From Bacteroidetes bacterium HGW-Bacteroidetes-7 (GTDB taxonomy: Bacteria > Bacteroidota > Bacteroidia > Bacteroidales > UBA932): DNA of 64,000 nt. Position numbers and translations under genes: made by a program. The stretch spans positions 62,001 through 126,000 of the forward strand of contig PHDA01000002.1 of the NCBI GenBank assembly GCA_002842465.1. Direction: 5' to 3'. Positions 35,811 through 44,949 of the stretch are shown piece after piece. How positions within the stretch are numbered: the stretch's first letter is position 1; every line of letters begins with the position of its first letter. Under the pieces are notes generated by a model that saw only the letters and a list, made by a program, of their open reading frames with translations, did no database searches and had not been told where the DNA came from.

Positions 35811-37315
35811 TGAAAAAGAAAATTATACTTCTCTCTTTTCTTCTCTTGTTTGTGCTGACTTCATCTGCACAAAATCTTCCGAAAAGAGAGTTCAGAGGTG
35901 CTTGGATTCATACTGTCGGTAATCAGCAGTTTAAAACCATGCATACCGACTCTGTAAAAGAGATGTTCAGAAAAACTTTAGACATCTTTGAACGAGCGGG
36001 AGTTAATGCGGTTATTTTCCAGGTAAGACCGCAGGCAGATGCCTTCTATATGTCTGATTTAGAACCTTGGAGTCGCTTTGTTGCTGGAGAGCAGGGGAAA
36101 GCACCTGATCCCCTCTGGGATCCACTTCAATTTATGATAGAAGAGTCCCATAAAAGAGGAATGGAACTTCATGCCTGGTGTAATCCATACAGGGTTACCT
36201 CAAATGACAAAGAGCAGCTTCATCCTGATCATCTCTATTTCAAAAAACCAGAAATATTTAAACGCTATGGCACACAGCTCTATTTTGACCCGGGTGAGCC
36301 TGCATCAGTAGCACATACCGTAAAGGTAATTGCTGATATGGTTAGCAGATATGATCTTGATGCCGTCCATTTTGATGACTATTTTTACCCCTATCCAATT
36401 GCTTTTGAAGAGTTTCACGATGATGCCTCATTTGTAAAATATGCAGCTTCCCAAGGATTTGAATACTGGCAAAAGGGTGACTGGCGCAGAAATAATGTTA
36501 CAACTCTCATTAAGGCTCTGAATGATACTATAAAATCTCTTAAACCGTGGGTAAGATTTGGCATAAGTCCGTTTGGAATTCACAGGAACCTAAAGGACAC
36601 TCCTGATGGAAGCGGAAGCAAAACCAATGGCCTTTCAAACTACGATCAACTCTTTGCAGATGTTCCTCTTTGGGTAAAAAACGGGTGGATTGATTATAAC
36701 GTACCTCAAATCTATTGGAAAATAGGACATCCGGCTGCCGATTACAAAACATTAATTGAGTGGTGGAATGAGTCAAATTACGGTGATCATCTTTACATCG
36801 GGCAAAATATTAGCACATTTACTGAACCTGATGTTGATAATCCAAGCAAAACACAGTTTGAGGCAAAAATGAAGCTTGTAAGAGAACTTCCCAATGTTCA
36901 TGGTAATGTTTGGTGGTCTGGATGGAGGCTCAGTCAGAACCCTGATGGATTTGCAGATTCTTTGGCATTAAAATACCAGGCTGTTCCCGCGCTTATCCCG
37001 GCATATACCAGACTTGACACAATAAGTCCGGGTACCGTATCCAAAATTTCCTTCAAAAACGGTAAACTCACTTGGATGGGACCGGTTACAGAAGACCCTA
37101 TGCAACAAGCCAGGTTTTATGCAGTATATCGATTCCCCGATGGGGTAAATATTGATATTGCTGACAGTAAATACCTTGTGAAAATTGTCTCCAATCCTGA
37201 ACTTAATCTAGAAAAAAGTGAGGGAAAAATTCAAAAATACAGCGTTGTAGTAACTGCTATTGACAGGTGCTGGAATGAAAGCTCTCCATCAAAACCCCTG
37301 AAGATTAAGCACTAA
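35807..37315 (+). CDS. Secreted GHL10 (DUF187) glycoside hydrolase-like protein
   Basis: 502 residues with a signal peptide (KKIILLSFLLLFVLTSSAQ, cleaved after AQ). REFRGAWIHTVGN opens the GHL10 TIM barrel; further blocks are NAVIFQVRPQADAFY, HAWCNPYR, DAVHFDDYFYPYP and the late QIYWKIGHPAADY. GHL10 proteins such as YngK are related to GH13/GH10 barrels, but few have a proven substrate. A C-terminal fibronectin-like beta domain (about 405-502) follows. The start may be 35807 or the next ATG at 35810. It is tied to the alkaline phosphatase by overlap, so both may be induced together. Confidence 0.85.
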   Translation: MMKKKIILLSFLLLFVLTSSAQNLPKREFRGAWIHTVGNQQFKTMHTDSVKEMFRKTLDIFERAGVNAVIFQVRPQADAFYMSDLEPWSRFVAGEQGKAPDPLWDPLQFMIEESHKRGMELHAWCNPYRVTSNDKEQLHPDHLYFKKPEIFKRYGTQLYFDPGEPASVAHTVKVIADMVSRYDLDAVHFDDYFYPYPIAFEEFHDDASFVKYAASQGFEYWQKGDWRRNNVTTLIKALNDTIKSLKPWVRFGISPFGIHRNLKDTPDGSGSKTNGLSNYDQLFADVPLWVKNGWIDYNVPQIYWKIGHPAADYKTLIEWWNESNYGDHLYIGQNISTFTEPDVDNPSKTQFEAKMKLVRELPNVHGNVWWSGWRLSQNPDGFADSLALKYQAVPALIPAYTRLDTISPGTVSKISFKNGKLTWMGPVTEDPMQQARFYAVYRFPDGVNIDIADSKYLVKIVSNPELNLEKSEGKIQKYSVVVTAIDRCWNESSPSKPLKIKH

Positions 37316-37316
37316 A

Positions 37317-38519
37317 ATGAAAAAAGTTCTCTCGTTCTCTCTGTTTTTGATAATAGGTCTTGTTCTTTCTCAGCTTCTTCCTGATATGATGGGTGAAAAA
37401 TTCCATTCATTTAAGGAATTTACCAATATAATGCTCTATATAACTCTTGCCTACATAATGATAAATGTGGGCAGAGAGTTCGAGCTTGACAAGACCAGAT
37501 GGAAATCATATGTAAACGACTATTTCATAGCAATGGCCACTGCTGCGTTGCCGTGGATATTCGTAGCATGCTATTATGTGTTTGTTCTTTTACCAATTGA
37601 ACATAACACCAGTTGGGAAGCCTGGAAGGAGAGTCTCCTTTTAAGCAGGTTTGCAGCACCTACATCTGCCGGAATTCTATTTGCTATGCTGGCTGCGATA
37701 GGTTTAAGCACCAGTTGGGTTTACAAAAAAATCCAGGTACTTGCCATTTTTGATGACCTTGACACAATTCTGCTTATGATTCCTTTGCAGATTATCATGA
37801 TTGGTATGAGATGGCAAATGATTGCAGTAGTATTGTCAGTTGTGTTTATGATTTACCTTGGATGGAAATATCTGGGAAGGTTTAATATAAGACAAAACTG
37901 GCAGTATATTTTATTGTATTCAATTATTGTTGTAGCAATTACCCATTCTATCTACTTCATTACATCTACCCTCTTTGTTGACGATGAAGGTATTCACATT
38001 GAGGTTCTTCTGCCCGCATTTGTTCTTGGAATGTTAATGAGACACGTTCATATTGATAACAAATCTGAAAGAGCTGTCACAACAGGAATATCATTGGTTT
38101 TCATGCTTCTTGTAGGTATTAGTATGCCTCATTTCATGGGATCGTCATTGCTTACAGATACTGCTATTGATAGTGGATCAGTTTTAGGAAACCAACCTAT
38201 GTTACCTGCCGGAATAATCGCATTTCACGTCTTAATGGTAACTCTGTTGTCTAATCTTGGCAAGCTTGTACCTTTGCTGTTTTACAGAGACAGATTGATT
38301 GAAGAGCGTCTGGCAATTTCTGTAGGAATGTTCACACGAGGTGAGGTAGGAGCAGGAATTATCTTCATTGCATTGGGATACAATATTGGAGGACCAGCGC
38401 TTGTAATTTCTGTTCTCACATTAGTGTTAAACTTAATTTTAACCGGTATATTTGTGATTTGGGTTAAAAAGCTGGCTATTCGGGCAGCTTTAAAATCCGA
38501 CAAACCGTTAACGATATAA
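37317..38519 (+). CDS. Cation/proton antiporter-like membrane protein
   Basis: 400 residues with about ten to twelve membrane segments. [15 protein letters not shown] near residue 49, [31 protein letters not shown] (paired acidic residues in a helix) and the late [19 protein letters not shown] resemble the CPA sodium/proton exchanger superfamily. No cytoplasmic TrkA-like domain. The ion is not determinable. It directly follows the GHL10 gene by one base, so it belongs to the same operon as two secreted enzymes. A second, unrelated antiporter (nhaA) lies at 53655. Confidence 0.75.
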   Translation: MKKVLSFSLFLIIGLVLSQLLPDMMGEKFHSFKEFTNIMLYITLAYIMINVGREFELDKTRWKSYVNDYFIAMATAALPWIFVACYYVFVLLPIEHNTSWEAWKESLLLSRFAAPTSAGILFAMLAAIGLSTSWVYKKIQVLAIFDDLDTILLMIPLQIIMIGMRWQMIAVVLSVVFMIYLGWKYLGRFNIRQNWQYILLYSIIVVAITHSIYFITSTLFVDDEGIHIEVLLPAFVLGMLMRHVHIDNKSERAVTTGISLVFMLLVGISMPHFMGSSLLTDTAIDSGSVLGNQPMLPAGIIAFHVLMVTLLSNLGKLVPLLFYRDRLIEERLAISVGMFTRGEVGAGIIFIALGYNIGGPALVISVLTLVLNLILTGIFVIWVKKLAIRAALKSDKPLTI

Positions 38520-38535
38520 TTTTCAATTTTTTAAT

Positions 38536-39930
38536 ATGGAAAGCCATAAAAGAGTAAAAGTTTCTGAACTTCTTAAGAGAGAACCCGGAGCCGAAGTGTT
38601 GGCAAAGGGATGGGTTAGAACAAAAAGAGGAAATAAAAACATCAGTTTTGTTGCACTAAATGACGGGTCAACAGTAAAAAATATTCAGGTAGTCTTTGAT
38701 ATGAACTCTTTCAATGAAGAGAGTCTTAAAGAGGTGACAACCGGTGCATGCATTGCTGTCAAAGGTGAACTTACTGCATCTTTAGGGAGTGGCCAAAGCG
38801 TTGAAATTCAGGCTAAAGAAATAGTGGTTTTAGGCCCTGCAGACCCTGATACTTACCCATTGCAAAAGAAGGGTCACAGTATGGAGTTTCTGAGAGAGAT
38901 TGGTCACTTGAGACCCAGAACAAACACTTTTGGTTGCGTCTTTAGAATAAGGCATGCAATGTCGTTTGCAATTCATAAATTTTTTAATGACAAAGGCTTT
39001 TTCAATCTTCACACACCAATAATAACAGCATCTGACGCTGAAGGCGCCGGTGCAATGTTTCAGGTAACAACTCTTGATATGACAAATCCTCCAAAAAAAG
39101 AGGATGGAAAAATTGATTACTCACAGGATTTCTTCGGAAAATCAGCAAACCTTACAGTAAGCGGCCAGCTTGAAGGAGAACTTGGAGCACTGGCATTGGG
39201 TGAAATTTATACTTTTGGGCCAACATTCCGTGCTGAGAATTCAAACACTCCCAGGCACCTTTCTGAATTTTGGATGATAGAGCCGGAAATGGCATTCTAC
39301 GAGATTAAAGACAACATGGATCTTGCCGAGGAGTTCATTAAATACCTTGTTAAATATGCTCTTGAAAACTGCATGGATGATCTTCAGTTTCTTAACGACA
39401 TGTTCGACAAGGAGCTCATCGAAAGGCTTAAAAGCGTAGTAAACACAGAGTTTGTACGTTTGCCTTATACCCAGGGGGTTGAGATTTTAATGAATTCGGG
39501 GCAGAAATTTGAATACCCTGTATCATGGGGAACAGATCTTCAAAGCGAACATGAGAGATATCTGGTTGAAAAACATTTTTTGAAGCCGGTAATTCTTACT
39601 GATTATCCAAAAGATATCAAAGCCTTCTACATGAAGCAGAATGACGATGGCAAGACCGTAAGGGCTATGGATATCCTCTTTCCGAAAATCGGTGAAATAA
39701 TAGGTGGTTCCCAAAGAGAGGAGTCTTTGGAGAAACTTGAAAGCAGAATTGACCAACTTAATATGGACAGAGAGACACTTTGGTGGTATATCGAAACCCG
39801 TAAGTTTGGTTCTGCTCCTCACTCAGGATTCGGACTAGGTTTTGAAAGACTATTGCTTTTTGTAACAGGTATGTCCAATATCCGTGATGTAATTCCTTTT
39901 CCGAGAGCTCCCAAAAACGCAGAATTTTAA
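38536..39930 (+). CDS. asnS: Asparaginyl-tRNA synthetase
   Basis: 464 residues, class IIb synthetase. An N-terminal OB-fold anticodon domain (about 1-120, [21 protein letters not shown]) is followed by the catalytic core. Motif 2 is [21 protein letters not shown] and motif 3 [15 protein letters not shown]. The FWMIEPE and HSGFGLG blocks fit AsnRS over AspRS. It charges tRNA-Asn. It follows the antiporter by 16 bases and precedes udk by 11; whether these housekeeping genes share the upstream promoter is unclear. Confidence 0.95.
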   Translation: MESHKRVKVSELLKREPGAEVLAKGWVRTKRGNKNISFVALNDGSTVKNIQVVFDMNSFNEESLKEVTTGACIAVKGELTASLGSGQSVEIQAKEIVVLGPADPDTYPLQKKGHSMEFLREIGHLRPRTNTFGCVFRIRHAMSFAIHKFFNDKGFFNLHTPIITASDAEGAGAMFQVTTLDMTNPPKKEDGKIDYSQDFFGKSANLTVSGQLEGELGALALGEIYTFGPTFRAENSNTPRHLSEFWMIEPEMAFYEIKDNMDLAEEFIKYLVKYALENCMDDLQFLNDMFDKELIERLKSVVNTEFVRLPYTQGVEILMNSGQKFEYPVSWGTDLQSEHERYLVEKHFLKPVILTDYPKDIKAFYMKQNDDGKTVRAMDILFPKIGEIIGGSQREESLEKLESRIDQLNMDRETLWWYIETRKFGSAPHSGFGLGFERLLLFVTGMSNIRDVIPFPRAPKNAEF

Positions 39931-39941
39931 TAAACATACAT

Positions 39942-40559
39942 ATGCTGGTAATTGGTATAGCAGGTGGAACCGGGTCGGGAAAAACTACTGTTGTCAGAGA
40001 AATTGTTAGTATTCTCGGTGATAAGGAGGTTGTGGTAATACCACAGGATTCATACTATAAAGACAACAGCCACTTACCATTGGAAGAGAGGTTGGAGTTG
40101 AACTTTGACCATCCGGATTCTGTTGATTTTAAACTACTCGTGAAACATGTTAAGGAGCTCAAGGCAGGGAGGCCAATCAATCAACCGATTTACTCCTACC
40201 TTACCTGTTCAAGATCTGAAACAGAAACAATTCCTGTTAATCCCACTCAAGTTATTATTATTGAGGGGATTTTAATATTTACTTGCCCTGATTTGAGAAA
40301 ATGCATGGATATCATGGTCTTTGTTGATGCAGATGCAGATGATAGACTTGGCAGAGTTATAACAAGAGATAACATCGAAAGGGGAAGAACTATCGAGAAG
40401 GTACTTGAGAGGTATGACAAGACGGTTAAACCAATGCATCTACAGTTTATTGAGCCCAGTAAGCGCTATGCCGATATTATAATTCCCCAGGGTGGACACA
40501 ATCTTGTTGCAATTGGTATCCTTCTTGCAACTATTGAAAAGTCACTACAAAAACAGTAA
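39942..40559 (+). CDS. udk: Uridine kinase
   Basis: 205 residues, the usual uridine/cytidine kinase length. The P-loop GGTGSGKTT is at residues 8-16, followed by IPQDSYYKD, FDHPDSVDF and the DADADDRLGRVITRD lid region. It phosphorylates uridine and cytidine to the monophosphates in pyrimidine salvage. Its last base overlaps the next ATG (TAATG at 40557-40561). Confidence 0.94.
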   Translation: MLVIGIAGGTGSGKTTVVREIVSILGDKEVVVIPQDSYYKDNSHLPLEERLELNFDHPDSVDFKLLVKHVKELKAGRPINQPIYSYLTCSRSETETIPVNPTQVIIIEGILIFTCPDLRKCMDIMVFVDADADDRLGRVITRDNIERGRTIEKVLERYDKTVKPMHLQFIEPSKRYADIIIPQGGHNLVAIGILLATIEKSLQKQ

Positions 40560-41266
40560 TGTTTAAAAGAGAAAACAATGTCGGGTTATATCTTACGGTA
40601 GCATTTCATCTTTTGCTGCTAATTATTCTGCTTGCCTCACGTATTACATTCCTTTTAAAAGAAGAGACATCATTTATTCTGGACTTTACCAAAGAGGAGC
40701 TTATGGAGGAGATTACCCGCCGGGAGCAACTTAAAGAGGATGTTAGCAAAGAGCTTGATGATCTTATAGCCGGCAGACCTGCGGTAAGAAATGTTGCAGT
40801 TGATGCTACAACAAGAAGGGAGGCATTAAGAGATGACCGTAATCGTGATCCATCCCAGGTTTATAATGAAGCACGAAGACTGCAGGAGAAACTTAATGCT
40901 TCAAAACGGGAGGCTGAAGCCAATATAGGGGCCGATGATATTCCCGATCCTGTTAAGCAGGAGACAACTAAGAGTGAAACATACAAAGGGCCATCTGTAA
41001 TCTCATATACCCTTGAAGGAAGAAAATCCATGAGTCTGCCTATCCCGGTCTATAAATGTGTAGGTGGTGGAGATGTCAATGTTACAATCGTAGTTAACAG
41101 ACGGGGATATGTGGTTGCCGCAGTGGTCAAACCCGATTTATCATCTCCTGATAAGTGCCTTCAGGAATATGCAATAAGGGCGGCAAAATCATCAAGATTT
41201 ACCGCCTCTACTTCAGCCCCCGAAAGACAGACGGGAGAGATTGTTTATCGTTTTATTGCCCAATAG
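40559..41266 (+). CDS. TonB-like membrane-anchored protein
   Basis: 235 residues. One N-terminal membrane helix (about 11-30, LTVAFHLLLLIILL) carries a histidine, as TonB helices do. Residues about 45-140 are charged and probably helical, rich in Glu, Lys and Arg, not proline-rich. The last roughly 85 residues are a TonB-C-like domain: NVTIVVNRRGYVVAAVV, an AIRAAKSSRF helix and GEIVYRFIA. It may couple the Exb motor to an outer-membrane partner. One base overlaps udk; its last 14 bases overlap the ctpA-like gene on the other strand. Classical energy transduction is uncertain because of the atypical spacer. Confidence 0.65.
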   Translation: MFKRENNVGLYLTVAFHLLLLIILLASRITFLLKEETSFILDFTKEELMEEITRREQLKEDVSKELDDLIAGRPAVRNVAVDATTRREALRDDRNRDPSQVYNEARRLQEKLNASKREAEANIGADDIPDPVKQETTKSETYKGPSVISYTLEGRKSMSLPIPVYKCVGGGDVNVTIVVNRRGYVVAAVVKPDLSSPDKCLQEYAIRAAKSSRFTASTSAPERQTGEIVYRFIAQ

Positions 41267-42842
41267 CAGCCAGAACCATATTGTCCAGCTCAAGTAGTAT
41301 AGGATAAAAGGCATTGTCGTCCAAAGGAGTATACCGGCCAATGAACGCTCTTATGTGGTTATTTATCAAATATCCGCACTCTTCCCATTCGCCTTTACGT
41401 GGAGCAATCCCGTTAGTTTTTGCAAAATTTAGAAACCTCTCCTCAAAATTTACCTTTGAGAAAAACTTATTCAGTTCCTCCATGCTTTTTATACCATTTA
41501 GAACAGGCCTATACTCATCTGCCATACTCGCGCTGAATCTAAAGGTCAGTCCCATATTTGAAACCATAACAAAAAACGGGTTTACTCCTGTTGTATCAAT
41601 CGGAACAAATATGTCGGGAGTGATACCACCACCGCCATAAACCAACTTTCCTTTAGGTGTAGTATATACTAAAGAGTCATTTTTTCTAATGCTGTCGGCG
41701 CTCATCATCTCTCCGTGGCGATATCTCTCAATTATATCATCCCTGTAATTTTTATCGTATGGTTTCTGAATTGATCTTCCTGTAGGTGTGTAGAATCTGG
41801 CCACTGTAAGCCTTATTCCGGAATTATCCGAAAAGTAGATTGGCTCCTGAACAAGTCCCTTTCCAAATGACCTTCTGCCCACAACTATTCCTCTGTCGTT
41901 ATCCTGAATTGCTCCTGCGAAAATTTCACTTGACGACGCTGAACCCTCATCAATTATAACTTTAATTGACAGGTCCCGGCATTTGCCTGTATTATCGGCG
42001 TGAAAATCTTGTCTTGGTCTGTGGGTTCCCTGCATATAAACAATAAGCTCACCCTTATTTAGAAACTCATTTGAAAGTAGCAAAGCCTGATCGAGGTATC
42101 CACCGGAATTTCCACGAAGGTCAAAAATCAGGGACTTCATTCCCTCGCTTCTAAGTTTTAAGATGGACTCCATAAACTCTTTGTGGCTTGTTCTGGTAAA
42201 TTTTGACAACTTAATATAGCCAAGTGTGTCGTTAATCATAAAAGCTACATCTACACTTTTGACAGGAATTTTATCTCTTTTAATATCAAAGGAGACAAGG
42301 TCTTTAACACCATATCGTTTTACATCAACCTTAACCATCGAACCCGACTTGCCTCTAAGCCTGCTTACAAGTGAGTCCTGATTCATCTTAACCCCTGCAA
42401 CTACCTCTCCGTTTACCCTTACCAGCCTGTCTCCGGATAAAATGCCCGCTCTCTCTGAAGGGCCACCTGGAATGACATTAATTACAACGGCGGAATCATT
42501 TGGAACATTAAACTGGATTCCTATGCCATCAAAATTGCCCTGCAACTGCTCATCGGCACTCTTAAGTTCTTCAGGAGCAAGATATACTGAGTGAGGATCA
42601 AGTTTTTCGAGTAAATACGGAATTGATTGCTCTGTAATCTGCCTATAATCAACAGTATCTACATAATTCTTATCAACCTGAGATAACACAAGCATAAGTT
42701 TATCCCATCTGTTTTCACGAATACTCAGCTCCCGGTCAGCGAGAAAAGCAGAGAGATATTTATAGGATACCGCTCCCAATAGAAATATTATAATAATAAT
42801 TAGCCAGGGATTTGTCTTAAACCTGTTGATAAATGAGTTCAT
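41253..42842 (-). CDS. S41 C-terminal processing peptidase (CtpA/Prc-like)
   Basis: 529 residues. An N-terminal membrane anchor (PWLIIIIIFLLGAVSYKYL) is followed by a PDZ domain (about 88-175, GNFDGIGIQFNVPNDS and GDRLVRVNGE) and the S41 protease core. The Ser-Lys pair lies in DEGSASSSEIFAGA and RRSFGKGLVQEP. It should trim C-termini of envelope proteins in the periplasm. A C-terminal roughly 130-residue extension follows the core. It is the last gene of a minus-strand run that starts at recQ. Five bases follow dCMP deaminase. Confidence 0.92.
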   Translation of the reverse strand: MNSFINRFKTNPWLIIIIIFLLGAVSYKYLSAFLADRELSIRENRWDKLMLVLSQVDKNYVDTVDYRQITEQSIPYLLEKLDPHSVYLAPEELKSADEQLQGNFDGIGIQFNVPNDSAVVINVIPGGPSERAGILSGDRLVRVNGEVVAGVKMNQDSLVSRLRGKSGSMVKVDVKRYGVKDLVSFDIKRDKIPVKSVDVAFMINDTLGYIKLSKFTRTSHKEFMESILKLRSEGMKSLIFDLRGNSGGYLDQALLLSNEFLNKGELIVYMQGTHRPRQDFHADNTGKCRDLSIKVIIDEGSASSSEIFAGAIQDNDRGIVVGRRSFGKGLVQEPIYFSDNSGIRLTVARFYTPTGRSIQKPYDKNYRDDIIERYRHGEMMSADSIRKNDSLVYTTPKGKLVYGGGGITPDIFVPIDTTGVNPFFVMVSNMGLTFRFSASMADEYRPVLNGIKSMEELNKFFSKVNFEERFLNFAKTNGIAPRKGEWEECGYLINNHIRAFIGRYTPLDDNAFYPILLELDNMVLAAIGQ

Positions 42843-42847
42843 AATAG

Positions 42848-43270
42848 TTACTCCTCGCTTAAAAATAGAACGTCCACTCCTGCCCTTACCAATAAATCTA
42901 CTCCGTCAGTAATACGGTAGCTGTTTCTATATACAAGCCTCTTTATTCCAGCTTGTATAATGAGCTTCGAGCACTCAAGACAAGGTGCTGTGGTAACATA
43001 CATGGTGGCTCCAAGGCTGTTGTTGCCCGATTTGGCAACCTTTGTTATAGCATTTGCTTCAGCATGCAGAACATATTGCTTAGTTTTACCATCTTCATCT
43101 TCGCAAATATTCTCAAATCCGGCTGGTGTGCCATTATAGCCATCAGAGATTATCATCCTATCTTTAACTAGCAAAGCTCCTACCTGTCTTCTCTTACAAT
43201 AGGAGTTCTTGGACCATATCTCAGCCATGTCCAGATAGCTTTTGTCAAATTGCAATTGTTTATCTTCCAT
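42848..43270 (-). CDS. Deoxycytidylate deaminase
   Basis: 140 residues from the ATG at 43270, one base after the previous stop; a longer form from 43330 would overlap the acyl-CoA ligase by 59 bases and adds a stretch with no family likeness. Zinc site: H69-A-E (HAEANAI, with the catalytic Glu) and PCLECSKL with two Cys ligands. The N-terminal block SYCKRRQVGALLVKDRMIISDGYNGTPAGF is typical of ComEB/dCMP deaminases. It turns dCMP into dUMP for thymidylate synthesis; no allosteric extension is evident. Confidence 0.92.
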   Translation of the reverse strand: MEDKQLQFDKSYLDMAEIWSKNSYCKRRQVGALLVKDRMIISDGYNGTPAGFENICEDEDGKTKQYVLHAEANAITKVAKSGNNSLGATMYVTTAPCLECSKLIIQAGIKRLVYRNSYRITDGVDLLVRAGVDVLFLSEE

Positions 43271-43271
43271 A

Positions 43272-44933
43272 TTATATTTCAGTACGTTGATATAAAAATC
43301 TTTTAATGCTTCTCTTTGGGGTTTTTTCAAACTCCTCCGGGAATATTTTAATGTTTTGAATTTTGCAGTAGTTTGGAAGCTCTTCGTTGGCGTTGTTTCT
43401 CAATTCTTCCATCTTTTTTTCAAGTTGAACTTCTGTCAATGAGTTATTTTCGGCCTGCTCAAAATCAGGATAGATTAAAGCAGTCAGACCTCCATTATCT
43501 TCAATCACAAGAGATTCGACCACATATGGCATATTATTAAGTATGCTCTCAATCTCTTCGGGGTAGATATTCTGCCCTGATGGCCCAAGAATCATGCTTT
43601 TTGAACGACCTCTTATATAAAGATACCCTTCCTTATCAATAACCCCCATATCTCCGGTTCTTAGCCAGCCATCCTTCTGGAGTACCGCATCGGTCGCGTC
43701 AGGATTTTTGTAATAGCCCAACATTATATTATCTCCCTTACATAGAATCTCTCCAGGAATAACTTCAGGATCAGAAGAGTTAATTTTTATCTCCATCCCC
43801 GGAGCAGCCTTCCCGCAAGAGTAAAGTCTTGTATTGTTCCATGGAGCATATGTAATAATTGGAGCACACTCTGTCATCCCATAACCAACAGTAAAGGGGA
43901 AACCTATTTTCCTGAAAAAGGCCTCAGCCTCCTTATTAAATGCTGCTCCCCCAATAATTACCTCATAAAATCTGCCCCCAAATGTCTTCACTAGTTCGGC
44001 ATTGATCTTCTTTTGAATCTTCTGATCAATAACCGGAAGCCTGAGCAAGACTCTTATAGAGGTCTTATTTAGTATGGGCTGAAGCTTTTTTTTATATATT
44101 TTTTCTATTATCAGAGGAACTGAAACAACAATATCGGGCTTAATCTCTGCAAAGGCGTCCATTATAATCTTAGGGCTTGGTATTCGTGTCAGAAAATGGA
44201 CATGTGCACCAACGGTCATCTCAAAGAGAAACTCAAACATCATTCCGTACATATGTGCTGTCGGCAGCATTGCAACAACATTTGATGTGTTGTTCAGATG
44301 AGGTTGTACCTGTTTTGCAAAATTAACATTTGACATGAGTGCTCTATAAGGAATCATAACCCCTTTTGAAAACCCGGTTGTTCCTGATGTATAGTTTATC
44401 ATCGACAGTTCTTCAGGAGAGTCTTCATGATATTTTATATGCTGTTGCCTGAAATTTTTTGGAAATTTCTTTCCGAAAAGCTCATTCAGATGCTCTCTGG
44501 TATCAATAATTTTTTGATCCTTTGCGAAGAGCACCGAAAAATCATTCATCATAATAACAGCCTGAAGATTTGGCATCTCTGTTTCATTTAATTGCTCCCA
44601 CATTGCATCTCCCGCAAAAAGAATAAGTGACTCAGAGTGATTAACAATATGGTGAATATTTCCCGGTTTGAATTCGTGAAGAATTGGTACTGCTACCGCT
44701 CCGTAAGTTAGCGCAGAGAGGAAAACAACACCCCAGTTTGCCTGATTTTTTGAACAAAGGGCAATTTTATACCCTTTTTTAACACCGCATATCTCATACA
44801 CAATGTGAAGCTTCTCAATTCTGCGTGCTACATCTTTATAATTCAATGTAATTCCCTTATAGTCTGAAAGGGCCGGGTAATCCCAGTTCTCTTTGAGGCT
44901 ATTTTGCAACAGCAGATTAAGTGAATTATTCAT
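43272..44933 (-). CDS. Long-chain acyl-CoA ligase-like AMP-forming enzyme
   Basis: 553 residues, ANL superfamily. The AMP-binding loop INYTSGTTGFSKGV (about 178-191), YGMTECAPII, LRTGDMG and the C-terminal GRSKSMILGPSGQNIYPEE occur in standard order. It should adenylate a fatty acid and form acyl-CoA; chain length and whether it can act on an acyl carrier protein instead are unknown. No signal peptide. It follows the ABC exporter gene by 16 bases and ends one base before the dCMP deaminase start. Confidence 0.88.
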   Translation of the reverse strand: MNNSLNLLLQNSLKENWDYPALSDYKGITLNYKDVARRIEKLHIVYEICGVKKGYKIALCSKNQANWGVVFLSALTYGAVAVPILHEFKPGNIHHIVNHSESLILFAGDAMWEQLNETEMPNLQAVIMMNDFSVLFAKDQKIIDTREHLNELFGKKFPKNFRQQHIKYHEDSPEELSMINYTSGTTGFSKGVMIPYRALMSNVNFAKQVQPHLNNTSNVVAMLPTAHMYGMMFEFLFEMTVGAHVHFLTRIPSPKIIMDAFAEIKPDIVVSVPLIIEKIYKKKLQPILNKTSIRVLLRLPVIDQKIQKKINAELVKTFGGRFYEVIIGGAAFNKEAEAFFRKIGFPFTVGYGMTECAPIITYAPWNNTRLYSCGKAAPGMEIKINSSDPEVIPGEILCKGDNIMLGYYKNPDATDAVLQKDGWLRTGDMGVIDKEGYLYIRGRSKSMILGPSGQNIYPEEIESILNNMPYVVESLVIEDNGGLTALIYPDFEQAENNSLTEVQLEKKMEELRNNANEELPNYCKIQNIKIFPEEFEKTPKRSIKRFLYQRTEI

Positions 44934-44949
44934 AATGGTTCTGTTCTGT

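Noticed and set aside
42848-43330. dCMP deaminase start at 43330
   Set aside because: The extra 20 residues overlap the acyl-CoA ligase and do not look like the family; the ATG at 43270 sits one base after the previous stop.
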